Positions 27,725-36,500 of a DNA stretch of 64,000 nt are shown one piece after another; the stretch's first letter is position 1; each line of letters opens with the position of its first letter. The notes beneath the pieces were generated by a model. That model saw only the letters and a program-made list of their open reading frames with translations, was not told the origin of the DNA and searched no databases. The stretch covers positions 124,001 through 188,000 of the forward strand of contig JALGSU010000002.1 in assembly GCA_029821735.1 (NCBI GenBank), read 5' to 3'. The position numbers and the translations under genes are program-made. The stretch comes from Candidatus Zipacnadia bacterium. GTDB taxonomy: Bacteria > Armatimonadota > Zipacnadia > Zipacnadales > UBA5352.

Positions 27725-28719
27725 GGAAGGTTCGCTGGGGCGTGATCGGGCTGGGGTGGTTCGGCGAGCACCACTGCGCGGCGCTGAGCGGCATCCCAAA
27801 CGTTGAGTTGCATTCGTTGTGCACCCGCACCGAGGAGCGCCTGGCCGAGTTGGCCGGTCGCTTCGGAGTCCCGCGCACCTTCACCGATTACCACGAGATG
27901 CTCGCCGACCCCGACCTCGATGCGGTGAGCATCACCACCCACTGGCGCGACCATGCCACGCCCGCACTGGCAGCGCTGGCTGCCGGCAAGCACGTCTTCT
28001 GCGAGAAGCCCATGGCCTCCACCATTGAAGAGTGCCAAGCAATGGTCGGCGCCGCACGCGAGGCCGACGGGCATTTCATGGTCGGTCATATCTGCCGCTT
28101 CAACCCGCGCTACGCCCTGGCGCAGCGCGAGATACGGGAGGGGAAGATCGGGCGGGTGGTGTCCATGTACGCACGTCGCAACATCCCTGGCACCCGTAGC
28201 GCCGTGACACTGCGGAAGATCGGGCCCATCGTCGCAGACGGCGTGCATGACATGGACCTGATGATGTGGATGACCGGCGCGCGTCCGGTGAGCGTGTACG
28301 CGCGCGGGGTGTTCGAGCGCAACCTGCCCAACCCCGACGTGGCCTGGTCCATGTTCGAGTTCGACAACGGGGCCATCGGCGTGCTCGAAAACGCGTGGTT
28401 CCTGATGGGCCATGGCGCGGTGCGCATCGACGAGCGGCTGGAGATCATCGGGACTGAGGGCTCGGCACATGTCCAGGAGTCGGCGCCGAGCCTGCTGGTG
28501 ATAGACCGCGACGGGCCGGCTTTCCCTGACACGACCTACTGGCCCCAAGTGCGTGGCATAACCGCCGGGGCGCTGCGCGACGAACTGCGCTATTTCGCCG
28601 ATTGCATCCAAACCGGGACCGCGCCGGACGTCATCTCGCCGGAAGAGTCCATGGCTGCGGTCACGGCATGTCTGGCAGCCGAGGAGTCGCTGCACACTGG
28701 CGCCAAGATAGACCTGTGA
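27721..28719 (+). CDS. Gfo/Idh/MocA-family NAD(P)-dependent sugar dehydrogenase
   Basis: The 332-aa product has the Rossmann motif GVIGLGWFG at the N-terminus, the conserved EKPMAST motif with its active-site Lys, and the C-terminal alpha/beta domain (GDxxHDMDL-type HDMDLMMW). The family oxidises or reduces sugars, inositols or amino sugars. I set the start at TTG 27721, overlapping the previous stop by 4 nt, because the glycine motif then falls at the usual position. The longer frame adds about 47 unlikely residues. It is paralogous to the gene at 30823, with the membrane protein gene between them. Confidence 0.88.
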   Translation: MRKVRWGVIGLGWFGEHHCAALSGIPNVELHSLCTRTEERLAELAGRFGVPRTFTDYHEMLADPDLDAVSITTHWRDHATPALAALAAGKHVFCEKPMASTIEECQAMVGAAREADGHFMVGHICRFNPRYALAQREIREGKIGRVVSMYARRNIPGTRSAVTLRKIGPIVADGVHDMDLMMWMTGARPVSVYARGVFERNLPNPDVAWSMFEFDNGAIGVLENAWFLMGHGAVRIDERLEIIGTEGSAHVQESAPSLLVIDRDGPAFPDTTYWPQVRGITAGALRDELRYFADCIQTGTAPDVISPEESMAAVTACLAAEESLHTGAKIDL

Positions 28720-28740
28720 ACACGCGGAGGCCATATTCCA

Positions 28741-30702
28741 GTGGCACAAACGCAGGTCGACAGACAAGCCGGCCCTGACCATGCTCCCGCCCGGCATGTG
28801 ACGGCACGCGCACTGCTGATAGGCCTGGCGAGCATGGCTGCGTCGGTTATGCTCATACACCATGCAGAGCTGATCCTCGGTGGCCGTCAGGGCCACACCG
28901 CCATGGCCAACACCTCGGTGCCGGTCGGTGCTTTCATGACTTTGCTGGTGGTACTGGCGATCGGTGCGCTGCTCGGGCTGATCAAGCGGCGCTGGGCGGT
29001 CACCCAAGCCGAGATGATCGTGGCCTACGCGATGGCCGCCTCCTCTTCGGTGCTCGCCTCGTCGGGCGCAATCCACTTCCTCGTGCCATCGCTCGCGGCT
29101 CCTTACTACTTCGCCACGGCCGAGAACAAGTGGGCTGAGTTCCACGAGTTCATCCCCGCCTGGCTCATCCCGCAGGACCTGAACCGGATTACATGGTTCT
29201 TCGAGGGCGGCGACTTCGTTCCACTGGATGTGTGGCTGGGCCCCGGCGCCATCTGGTGCGGGTTCGTCATCGTGTTCGCGATGTGCAGCCTGTGCCTGTC
29301 GGCGGTGCTCCGCGCACAGTGGGTCGAGCGCGAGCGGCTGACCTTCCCCACCACCTACATTCCGCTTCACGTTACTGAGCCGACGGGGTCTTTCTGGCGC
29401 AATAAGGTCGCGTGGGTCGGTATGGCCCTCCCCTTCGCACTCGGGACACTCAACACGCTGAACCTGAACTTCCCGGCCGTCCCGAAGATCGAGGTGCGCA
29501 ACATCAACCTGTCGCGCAATCTGCGCGAGGCCCCGTGGAACGCCATGGGCGGTCTGCGCCTGTCCTTCTACCCCTTCGTTATTGGCATCGCCTATCTGCT
29601 GTCGGGCGAAGTGACCTTCTCATGCTGGTTCTTCCACTTGTTTGAGAAGCTGGTCCGAGTGGTCGGGGCCATCCTCGGAATCGATGATTGGGGATCAGGC
29701 GGCCTGAGCCGCTTCCCGTTCCCCGAACACCAGGGCGCCGGGGCTTTCATCGGCCTGACGGTTCTGAGCTTCTATGTGGGCCGGAAGCAGTTCGTAACCA
29801 TGCTCAAGTCCTCGCTGCTCGGTACGCCAGCGCGAGATGGGACACGGGTGCCGCGCGGGGCAGTGATCGGCCTGCTGCTGAGCTTCGCGGCGCTGGTGCT
29901 CTTCGCCCACGCGGCGGGAATGCAGGTGTGGCTGGCCACGCTGGTCGTGGGACTGGCACTCGTGTATCTGACCGCCGCCACTCGCATCCGTGCCGAGACC
30001 GGCAACGCCTGGCTGTTCGGCCCGCGCATCGATCCTACCGTGCTCATCGTCACGGCCGCCGGGTCGCAGAACCTGCGACCACGCGACCTGACCGTCACCG
30101 CCTTCCTGGCCAACATCGCCACCTGGGACATGCGCTGCGTCGCCATGCCTCACCAACTCGATGGTCTGAAGATGGCTGACAGTCTGAGCATCGAGCGCGT
30201 ACCCATGACCGGCGCCATCGCGCTCGCAACGGCGGTGGGAGTGCCCTTCGCGTTCTGGACCGCGCTGAGCATCTGGCACAACATCGGAGCCATCGCCAAG
30301 GGCGAAGTGTGGCGTGTTAACCAGGGCAAAGCCCCCTTCGGGCGCCTCGCAAGCTGGCTACAAAGCCCGACCAAGCCCGACATGGTGAGCACCGGCTTCG
30401 TGGGCTTTGGCCTGCTGGTAACGGTCGCGCTGTTCGCAGTGCGGACGGTGTTCGTGAACTGGCCGCTGCACCCGATCGGGTATGCGATCGCCGGCACGCG
30501 CTCGATGGAGGCGCAGTGGACCCCGTTCTTCATCGCGTGGCTGTGCAAGGTCATGATCCTGCGCTACGGCGGACCACGCCTGTACAGATCGGCGCTCCCG
30601 TTCTTCCTGGGCCTCGTGGTCGGCGACTTCATCAACGGCGGCCTGTACACGTTCCTGGGATTCTTCCTCCGCGGGATGAAGGTCTATCCCATCAACTGGT
30701 AG
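28741..30702 (+). CDS. Large polytopic membrane protein, DUF6785/DUF6784 type
   Basis: The 653-aa protein has about 12-14 TM helices and shares the RAQWVERERLTFPTTYIPLH loop, IRAETGNAWLFGPRID and the C-terminal WPLHPIGYAIAGTRSMEAQW block with the 14442-16445 protein. A transport role is suspected for this family but not shown. GTG 28741 has GGAGG 10 nt upstream. It lies between two closely related Gfo/Idh/MocA genes, all in the same direction, so it may import the substrate that these enzymes oxidise. Confidence 0.78.
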   Translation: MAQTQVDRQAGPDHAPARHVTARALLIGLASMAASVMLIHHAELILGGRQGHTAMANTSVPVGAFMTLLVVLAIGALLGLIKRRWAVTQAEMIVAYAMAASSSVLASSGAIHFLVPSLAAPYYFATAENKWAEFHEFIPAWLIPQDLNRITWFFEGGDFVPLDVWLGPGAIWCGFVIVFAMCSLCLSAVLRAQWVERERLTFPTTYIPLHVTEPTGSFWRNKVAWVGMALPFALGTLNTLNLNFPAVPKIEVRNINLSRNLREAPWNAMGGLRLSFYPFVIGIAYLLSGEVTFSCWFFHLFEKLVRVVGAILGIDDWGSGGLSRFPFPEHQGAGAFIGLTVLSFYVGRKQFVTMLKSSLLGTPARDGTRVPRGAVIGLLLSFAALVLFAHAAGMQVWLATLVVGLALVYLTAATRIRAETGNAWLFGPRIDPTVLIVTAAGSQNLRPRDLTVTAFLANIATWDMRCVAMPHQLDGLKMADSLSIERVPMTGAIALATAVGVPFAFWTALSIWHNIGAIAKGEVWRVNQGKAPFGRLASWLQSPTKPDMVSTGFVGFGLLVTVALFAVRTVFVNWPLHPIGYAIAGTRSMEAQWTPFFIAWLCKVMILRYGGPRLYRSALPFFLGLVVGDFINGGLYTFLGFFLRGMKVYPINW

Positions 30703-30822
30703 GCGCAAGGAGGCATCCGCGCATTCGGGGCGAACAATCACCGGCAAGCGGACACATGAGCAGGTCGAGTGATCAACTCGTATCAACATGGTCGGCGGGA
30801 CACGCCCGAGGGAGGCGCTCAA

Positions 30823-31830
30823 ATGGACAAGGTCAAGCACGGAGTGATCGGTCTGGGCTGGTTTGGGGGCAAGCACTGTGAGGTGCTCTCAGAGATCCCC
30901 AACATCGAGCTGCACTCGGTATGCACGCGCACCGAGTCCCGGCTCGAGGAAGTCGCGAGTGAGTTCGGCGTCAAGAACACGTACACCGACTACAACGAGA
31001 TGCTGGCTGATCCGGAGCTCGAGTCGGTGAGCATCACGACGATGTGGGACCAGCACGCGGCGCCCGCAATCGCTGCTCTGGAGGCGGGCAAGAACGTCTT
31101 CTGCGAGAAGCCGATGGCGTCCACACGCGAGGACTGCGAAGCGATCGTCAAAGCCGCCAACGCCGCAGATGGCAAGTTCATGGTCGGCCACATCGTGCGC
31201 TTCAACCCGCGTTACGCGATGGCCAAGCGCGAAATCGCCGAGGGCAAGGTCGGCAAGATCGTCTCGATGTTCGCCCGCCGCAACATTCCCGCCTCAGTCA
31301 CCACCGAGATTCTGCCCAAGATCGGGCCTATCATCGGCGATGGCGTGCACGATATGGACATCCTCCTCTGGTGCTCAGGCCTGACACCGAAGACGGTCTA
31401 CGCCAGGACGGTCGACGAGCGCGGTCTGGGCAACCCCGACCTCGGCTGGTCGATGTTCACCATGGACAACGGCGCGATCGCAGTGCTTGAGAACGTCTGG
31501 TACCTGCCGGACAAGACCGCCATGCAGATTGACGAGCGCATGGAGATCATCGGCACCGAGGGCTCGGTGCACGTGCAGGAGGTCGCGCCCGGCTTCGCGG
31601 TCTGCGACGACGAGAAGTGGACCTACCCGGACACCACCTATTGGCCGACCATCCACGGACGCTGCGGCGGCGCGCTGCGCGACGAGTTGCGCTACTTCGC
31701 CGACTGCGTGCAACTCAATGAGCAGCCCTCGGTCATCACACCCGAGGAGTCGATGGCTACCGTCATCGCCTGCCTGGCCGCCGAAGAGTCTGCACGAACC
31801 GGCAAGGAAGTCGAGATCGAGTGGTTCTAG
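30823..31830 (+). CDS. Gfo/Idh/MocA-family NAD(P)-dependent sugar dehydrogenase
   Basis: The 335-aa product has HGVIGLGWFGGKHCEVL at the N-terminus, EKPMASTRED with the catalytic-site Lys, and the C-terminal substrate domain with GDGVHDMDILLW. ATG 30823 is chosen for GGGAGG 8 nt upstream. It is clearly homologous to the product of 27721-28719 throughout (FNPRYAMAKREIAEGKVGKI versus FNPRYALAQREIREGKIGRV), so the pair arose by duplication around the membrane protein gene. It ends at a strong terminator. Confidence 0.9.
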   Translation: MDKVKHGVIGLGWFGGKHCEVLSEIPNIELHSVCTRTESRLEEVASEFGVKNTYTDYNEMLADPELESVSITTMWDQHAAPAIAALEAGKNVFCEKPMASTREDCEAIVKAANAADGKFMVGHIVRFNPRYAMAKREIAEGKVGKIVSMFARRNIPASVTTEILPKIGPIIGDGVHDMDILLWCSGLTPKTVYARTVDERGLGNPDLGWSMFTMDNGAIAVLENVWYLPDKTAMQIDERMEIIGTEGSVHVQEVAPGFAVCDDEKWTYPDTTYWPTIHGRCGGALRDELRYFADCVQLNEQPSVITPEESMATVIACLAAEESARTGKEVEIEWF

Positions 31831-31860
31831 GCTAATGGCCCCGAGGACCTAGCACACCCA

Positions 31861-31892
31861 GGGGCGCGGCTCTCAGCCGCGCCCCTCTTCAT
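31861..31892 (+). terminator. Terminator after the Gfo/Idh/MocA gene
   Basis: A perfect 11-bp stem GGGGCGCGGCT / AGCCGCGCCCC (31861-31871 with 31875-31885) with a 3-nt loop is followed by TCTTCATT. Confidence 0.85.
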
Positions 31893-31909
31893 TGCAGGAG
31901 GCGCTTGCC

Positions 31910-33277
31910 ATGCGCGAGATCATCCGACCGCAGGCCAATTCGGGACCACAGATCGATGGGCTGTTGCATCCGCCAGAGATCAGCGAGGAACTCGCCGAGC
32001 GCAGTGGAGCGCAGGTCACTCGCGTGATGCTCGAAGGCATGACCTCCGGCTCGTGCAACCCAGCCGTCGGCGACGTGGACGGCGACGGTCTCGACGAGAT
32101 GATCGTCCCGTGGAACCGGGGTGAGGAGGACATCATCTCCTGCTACCGGGGCGACGGGGCGCTTGTATGGGAGATCACAGATGCGCCGTTCTACCACGGG
32201 GCCTACGATGACGATCACCTCTACTCGGGCAGCCACTGGCACTACCGCTCGCGCCACCGGCACTTCCTGACCGAAGTGCTGGATTTCGACGGCGACGGGG
32301 AGTTGGAGGTAGTGGTCGGACTGGGGCCGATCCACGTGCTAGACGCCACCACCGGTGCGCTCAAGCGAACCATTGACCTCGACGGTCTGGCAATGATCTG
32401 GTCAACGGTGCGACTGGACGCGGCTGGCTCGATGGGCATCGTGGCCGGCGTCAATCACCACCGTGAGTACGGCTCGGTGATGGCGGTCGACAGCTCAGGC
32501 TCCCTGTTGTGGGAGGAGCGAATGCCGGGGATGTCGTTCGAGGACTTCCTCAAGTGCGGCGATCTGACCGGCGATGGCGTCGACGAGGTCGGCTACTCCA
32601 TGGCTGACGCTGAACGCTTCGAGGTGCGCCGCGCCGATGGCGAACTGCTCTGGGCCAAGCATGTGCCTAGCGAAGTCGGCGATGACACGCACGTGGACGA
32701 CTTCTACATCGGCGAGGTGCTGGGCGAGGGCCGACAGCTCCTCACCTCGACCGGATGCTGCCTCTTCGACGAAGCGGGCGGTCTCATCTGGACCCTCGAC
32801 GACCAGATCGAGCACGGGCAGGTAGTGAAGTTCGGACATCCGCCCGGTGCCGAGGATGGACTGATCTACCTGAACTCCAAGACCGAGCGCTACGCTTGGG
32901 GCATTACACCGCAAGGCGAGTTCCTGTGGGAGCAGCGCAACTTCTCGCAACAGAGCGACGGGCGGATCCTGCTCACGGCCGCGACGACCTGGGCCGACTG
33001 GTCAGCACCGGGGTCATGCGAAATCGTGCAGTCCGAACTGGTGCGCGGCAAGGACGAACTGGAGCCATACAAGGGTCAGCCGGCGACACTGCATCTCAAC
33101 GTGCTGGACGCGCATGGTAACGAGGTGGCGAAGCTGCCCTACGTCGACACTGTGGCAGGGCGCGGCTTCAACGGAGCCATGTGCTGCGTAGCCGGACACA
33201 TGGTAACGCCCGACCGAAACGATCTGATGGTGCTCACCCACAATACTGGCGAACTGATCGTCTACAGTCCGATGTAG
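31910..33277 (+). CDS. FG-GAP/VCBS-type beta-propeller protein, no signal peptide
   Basis: The 455-aa product is a propeller with at least three Ca-binding-type repeats: GDVDGDGLDEMIV, LDFDGDGELEVVV and GDLTGDGVDEVGY. This resembles rhamnogalacturonan lyases (PL11) and integrin-like propellers. ATG 31910 has GGAGG 8 nt upstream. No export signal is visible, which is odd for a Ca-propeller. Either it works on imported oligosaccharides or exports by an unseen route. It lies alone after a terminator and converges on 33290. Enzymatic identity is uncertain. Confidence 0.65.
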   Translation: MREIIRPQANSGPQIDGLLHPPEISEELAERSGAQVTRVMLEGMTSGSCNPAVGDVDGDGLDEMIVPWNRGEEDIISCYRGDGALVWEITDAPFYHGAYDDDHLYSGSHWHYRSRHRHFLTEVLDFDGDGELEVVVGLGPIHVLDATTGALKRTIDLDGLAMIWSTVRLDAAGSMGIVAGVNHHREYGSVMAVDSSGSLLWEERMPGMSFEDFLKCGDLTGDGVDEVGYSMADAERFEVRRADGELLWAKHVPSEVGDDTHVDDFYIGEVLGEGRQLLTSTGCCLFDEAGGLIWTLDDQIEHGQVVKFGHPPGAEDGLIYLNSKTERYAWGITPQGEFLWEQRNFSQQSDGRILLTAATTWADWSAPGSCEIVQSELVRGKDELEPYKGQPATLHLNVLDAHGNEVAKLPYVDTVAGRGFNGAMCCVAGHMVTPDRNDLMVLTHNTGELIVYSPM

Positions 33278-33289
33278 ACGCGACACGGC

Positions 33290-33871
33290 TTACACTGGAG
33301 GTCGCCTCATCGTCGGGACGGACGGGGTCTGCTTCCCACCCAGCAGGTCCCAGAGACGCGGGAAGCCTCCGGGGCGCTCTCGCGCGGTCTTCGCTGCGAT
33401 GACTCCGGCAACCACCGTGGCAAGTATCAGCGCAACTCCACCGGCGGGCACCGCAAGCATTATTCCGGATGAAAGGGCCGGGAAGAGATCGACATACCAG
33501 ACATCATAGCCGCGCAGCGCCCCCCAAAGGACGCCGAGCAGTCCTCCCCCAAGGAAGCCAACGCCCATCGCAGCCATCCCCGCCCAGCCAACCAGCCCGG
33601 ATGCCCCACGCGCGCGCGGGTCCGTCCGCGGAAGGCACCGTGCGACAAGCGTCCCAAGCACAAGGCCCGGAATGGACCCGAACATGGCCCATGGTCCCGC
33701 GCAGAAGCCAATGTAGGTAGGGTCATAGCCGGCGGCGAGATAGTAGTGTCCTGCGACGTACCAAGCAACGAGCATCCCGGTACCGCCGCCGATGTCAACC
33801 GCCATCCGCCTAAGGGGCCAGAAGGCCCAAGGGATCAACTGCTCCTCGGAGCCACGGTCTGTCTCAGCCAT
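33290..33871 (-). CDS. Hypothetical membrane protein (193 aa)
   Basis: The protein has about four glycine-rich TM segments (IGGGTGMLVAWYVAGHYYLA, WAMFGSIPGLVLGTLVARCL, MAAMGVGFLGGGLLGVLWGA, IMLAVPAGGVALILATVVAG) and a short basic C-terminus. ATG 33871 is chosen because it lies after the upstream SDR gene with only a weak Shine-Dalgarno (GGAAGGG). The longer frame would overlap the SDR gene and start with an Arg/Ser-rich leader. It is the last gene of a minus-strand run that includes the SDR, VOC, GH43-like and epimerase genes. Family not recognised. Confidence 0.55.
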   Translation of the reverse strand: MAETDRGSEEQLIPWAFWPLRRMAVDIGGGTGMLVAWYVAGHYYLAAGYDPTYIGFCAGPWAMFGSIPGLVLGTLVARCLPRTDPRARGASGLVGWAGMAAMGVGFLGGGLLGVLWGALRGYDVWYVDLFPALSSGIMLAVPAGGVALILATVVAGVIAAKTARERPGGFPRLWDLLGGKQTPSVPTMRRPPV

Positions 33872-33911
33872 GCCTGCCCTTCCGCCCGGCCCGCGCTCAA
33901 TGCATCGCCGC

Positions 33912-34670
33912 TCACCACGGCGGCAGGCCCATCGTTCCGCCTTCGAGGAAGAGCGACGTGCCCGCCACGTACCCCGCGTCATCTGACATCAGGAAAGCAG
34001 CAGCCTTCGCCACGTCTTCCGGCTGACCCAGGCGCCGCACGGGAATCTTCAGCGCGATATCCTCGTAAAGCTCCTCCAGCGGCGCGGTCCAGCCTGCGGC
34101 GGTGGCCGCCAGCATGGGCGTGTCTATGGTCCCCGGGCAGATCGCGACCGTGCGCATATACCCCGGATGGTCGGTGGTCAGGCAGCGCACCAGCGCGTCC
34201 AGCGCGGCCTTCGACATGCAGTACAGAGCGTGCTCGGGGAAGCCTATGAAAGCCGCCACCGAAGTGGTGATGACGAATACGCCTTTGCCCTGCTCCTCGA
34301 AGACCGGCGCGAGGTACTTGGCCAGATACAGGTTCCCTTTCACGTTCACGCCCATGATCAGGTCCCAGTCGGCCTCCTTGAAGTCCGTCACCTTGCCCTG
34401 CCGCCAGGCCCCGGCGTTGGACGCGCAGGCGTCGATGCGCCCATGCAGTGCGAGCGTCCCGTCGATGAGCGCTTTGACTTGCGCCTCGTCGGAGACGTCG
34501 GTGTAGACGAAGTCCACGTTGCCGAGTTCGTCGGCCAGCGCCTCTCCCTCATCCTGCTGGATGGAGGCGGCGACGACCTTGGCGCCGACTTGTGCGAAGT
34601 GTCGCACACAGCCTTCGCCGATGCCCGACGTGCCCCCCGTCACGATCACAACTTTGCCCTCAATGGACAT
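33912..34670 (-). CDS. Short-chain dehydrogenase/reductase (SDR)
   Basis: The 252-aa product is a classical SDR: TGGTSGIG cofactor motif (residues 11-18), NAG at 85-87, and catalytic Ser137, Tyr150 and Lys154 (YCMSK). It would oxidise a hydroxyl or reduce a ketone with NAD(P). The start at ATG 34670 is preferred because GGGAG is then 9 nt upstream. The ATG at 34676 leaves only 3 nt. It sits in a minus-strand cluster with a VOC protein, a GH43-like enzyme and an epimerase-type SDR, pointing to sugar catabolism. Confidence 0.92.
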   Translation of the reverse strand: MSIEGKVVIVTGGTSGIGEGCVRHFAQVGAKVVAASIQQDEGEALADELGNVDFVYTDVSDEAQVKALIDGTLALHGRIDACASNAGAWRQGKVTDFKEADWDLIMGVNVKGNLYLAKYLAPVFEEQGKGVFVITTSVAAFIGFPEHALYCMSKAALDALVRCLTTDHPGYMRTVAICPGTIDTPMLAATAAGWTAPLEELYEDIALKIPVRRLGQPEDVAKAAAFLMSDDAGYVAGTSLFLEGGTMGLPPW

Positions 34671-34690
34671 GCTCATGCGCTCCCTTCGGG

Positions 34691-35023
34691 TCAGTGGTTG
34701 CCGAATCCAGCGTCATACTCCATATACTCAACCGCGATGCCGTCGTCGATCACGAAGACCACCCAGCGAGTGTCGTCGGGGCGGAAGGGCCCGAGGATGA
34801 CCTCTTTCCCCTCCATCTCAGCTTTGTAGTCGTCGGTCTCCCAGCAGATGTGCGGCAGATCGCGGATGGGGCCGGTCACCGGGCTGTCAGGCTCGTAGCG
34901 CAGGAACTCAACCTTGTAGGGATGGGCGTCAGGATCGGTCACCCAGACCTTTGTCTCGGGGACATACATCTCGTCAGGCTGTTTGTCATCGGTCGGCAGG
35001 CCCATGTGGTGGAACTTGCGCAT
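34691..35023 (-). CDS. VOC/glyoxalase-fold protein (110 aa)
   Basis: The small protein begins MRKFHHMGLPTDDKQPDEMY and contains WVTDPDAHPYKVEFLRYEPD and a final VFVIDDGIAVEYMEY. This is the beta-alpha-beta-beta-beta text of a single vicinal-oxygen-chelate module with potential metal ligands (His6 and Glu near the end). ATG 35023 has GGAGG 7 nt upstream. VOC modules act as isomerases, lyases or binding proteins. Here, between an SDR and a GH43-like gene, it may handle a sugar-derived acid, but this is not determinable. Confidence 0.7.
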   Translation of the reverse strand: MRKFHHMGLPTDDKQPDEMYVPETKVWVTDPDAHPYKVEFLRYEPDSPVTGPIRDLPHICWETDDYKAEMEGKEVILGPFRPDDTRWVVFVIDDGIAVEYMEYDAGFGNH

Positions 35024-35045
35024 GATGCGCCTCCTTGTGGCGTGA

Positions 35046-36485
35046 CTACTGGTCAACCGAGAATCTGAAGCTGTACAGGTCGGCGTCAGCAATCGTGAAA
35101 CGCATCCGCAGAGGAGTCCCGGCGAGGGCGCTGACGTCCGCGCTGCGGTTCCACGTTACGGTGCGCTCGATGCTGTCGCCGAAGATATCGTCGCAATCGC
35201 CCAGCGCGAAGCCCTCGAGGGCAAGTCCTGCCGCGTCCAGAAGCTCGACACGGATAGTGCCCGCGGCGGAGGTCGCGAAGTTGAGCACCAGCCGATCGCC
35301 CTCGAAAGTGAGCGGCTTTGTCACGAATTCCCCGCCCGCCATTGGTGCGTGCGCCGAGGCGAAGCCGTCCATCCGCAGACTGTGGCGGCGGATGCTGGCC
35401 GGCCCGACCCACACGCGCTCCATGGCGTAGATGGACAACTCCGCAGGGGCGCCAGGGAGCGCGGAAGCTGTCTCGGCCAGCCCCAGGCTGATGAAGTTAT
35501 GCCCATAGGCCCACGTGCCGGGGCGCTCGATGCCGGGAGGCATAAAAGCCTCCTCCCAACGGTGGAAGTTCAGGCCGTCGCGGCTAGTCATCAGCAGCGT
35601 GTCCGATATCGCCATACCGAAGCGATCGTGGATGTCAGAGCGCATGCGCCGGTGCTCGGCGTCAGGCAGGGCCTCCATCGAGGGTGACCAGCCGCGCTCG
35701 ATGTAGCGCGCCGGGAAGCCGACGAGGATGTGGGGCGCACGCGCGTAGGGCTGAATCTGGTTGATATAGAGCTGCTCGTCCGGCGAGCCGGGGTAGCGCA
35801 ATTGCTCATACTCGGCCCAGGTCCCGAAGTCGGGCGAGGTAGTGGTGAGAATGCCGCGCACCTGCTGGTCCCGGAAGAAGCGGACATACGCGCGATACTC
35901 GCCGCGCACGGCATCCCAGAAGACGAGGTTCTGCGAGTCAAACGGCGTGCCGAAAAGTATGGGCCGCTCTCCCATGAGCGACCAGTGAAGGCCGTCGGCC
36001 GATACCAGCGCCCAGAGCCCGGCTTTCTCCTCGAACTGCCCTTGCCCGACGGCTTTGAAGCGCTCCTCGGGTGGACAGGCCGGATTGGCGTCGACGAACG
36101 GGCAGAAACCGTGCGCGCCCTGCCCGCGCCAGACGATGTTGTTCGCGGCCGAGCCGTCGTGCTCGATAATCCCCAGCTCGGAGCGATCCCAGGTAATGCC
36201 GTCCTCGCTCTGAGCATAGCAGACCGAGTCGACGGGGCGTGCGAGTGCGCCGTTGGTGAAAACAAGGTCCGACCCCTTGTAGTACATCTTGTGGACGCCC
36301 TCGTCGTGGAAAGTGGTCACGTAGCCACTGCCGCTGCCCTCCCAAGACCGGTCAAGGACCATGGCGATCTCGCGTGGCACGGGATTGTGCACCCGCAGCT
36401 TCACGCCCTGCATGCTCTCGACCAGATGCTCATCGACCAGCAGTTCCAGGCGAGAGCCAATCTCGATGGGACCATTGCTCCGCAT
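35046..36485 (-). CDS. GH43/GH32-like five-bladed propeller protein
   Basis: The 479-aa product lacks a signal peptide. It starts with RLELLVDEHLVESMQGVKL and has repeated propeller strands of the GH32/43/130 superfamily (SVCYAQSEDGITWDRSELGI, ALVSADGLHWSLMGERPILF, LLMTSRDGLNFHRWEEAFMP). A C-terminal beta-sandwich follows (AAGTIRVELLDAAGLALEGF). Members remove or phosphorolyse terminal sugars; the catalytic acids could not be assigned with confidence. It lies 15 nt before the epimerase-like gene on the same strand. A cytoplasmic place suggests work on imported oligosaccharides. Confidence 0.65.
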   Translation of the reverse strand: MRSNGPIEIGSRLELLVDEHLVESMQGVKLRVHNPVPREIAMVLDRSWEGSGSGYVTTFHDEGVHKMYYKGSDLVFTNGALARPVDSVCYAQSEDGITWDRSELGIIEHDGSAANNIVWRGQGAHGFCPFVDANPACPPEERFKAVGQGQFEEKAGLWALVSADGLHWSLMGERPILFGTPFDSQNLVFWDAVRGEYRAYVRFFRDQQVRGILTTTSPDFGTWAEYEQLRYPGSPDEQLYINQIQPYARAPHILVGFPARYIERGWSPSMEALPDAEHRRMRSDIHDRFGMAISDTLLMTSRDGLNFHRWEEAFMPPGIERPGTWAYGHNFISLGLAETASALPGAPAELSIYAMERVWVGPASIRRHSLRMDGFASAHAPMAGGEFVTKPLTFEGDRLVLNFATSAAGTIRVELLDAAGLALEGFALGDCDDIFGDSIERTVTWNRSADVSALAGTPLRMRFTIADADLYSFRFSVDQ

Positions 36486-36500
36486 TGGACAGATCTCCGT

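Noticed and set aside
27274-29370. A 698-codon minus-strand frame across two genes
   Set aside because: It runs antisense to the DUF308-like, Gfo/Idh/MocA and membrane protein genes, has His/Arg-rich composition and no motif. GC-skewed shadow frame.
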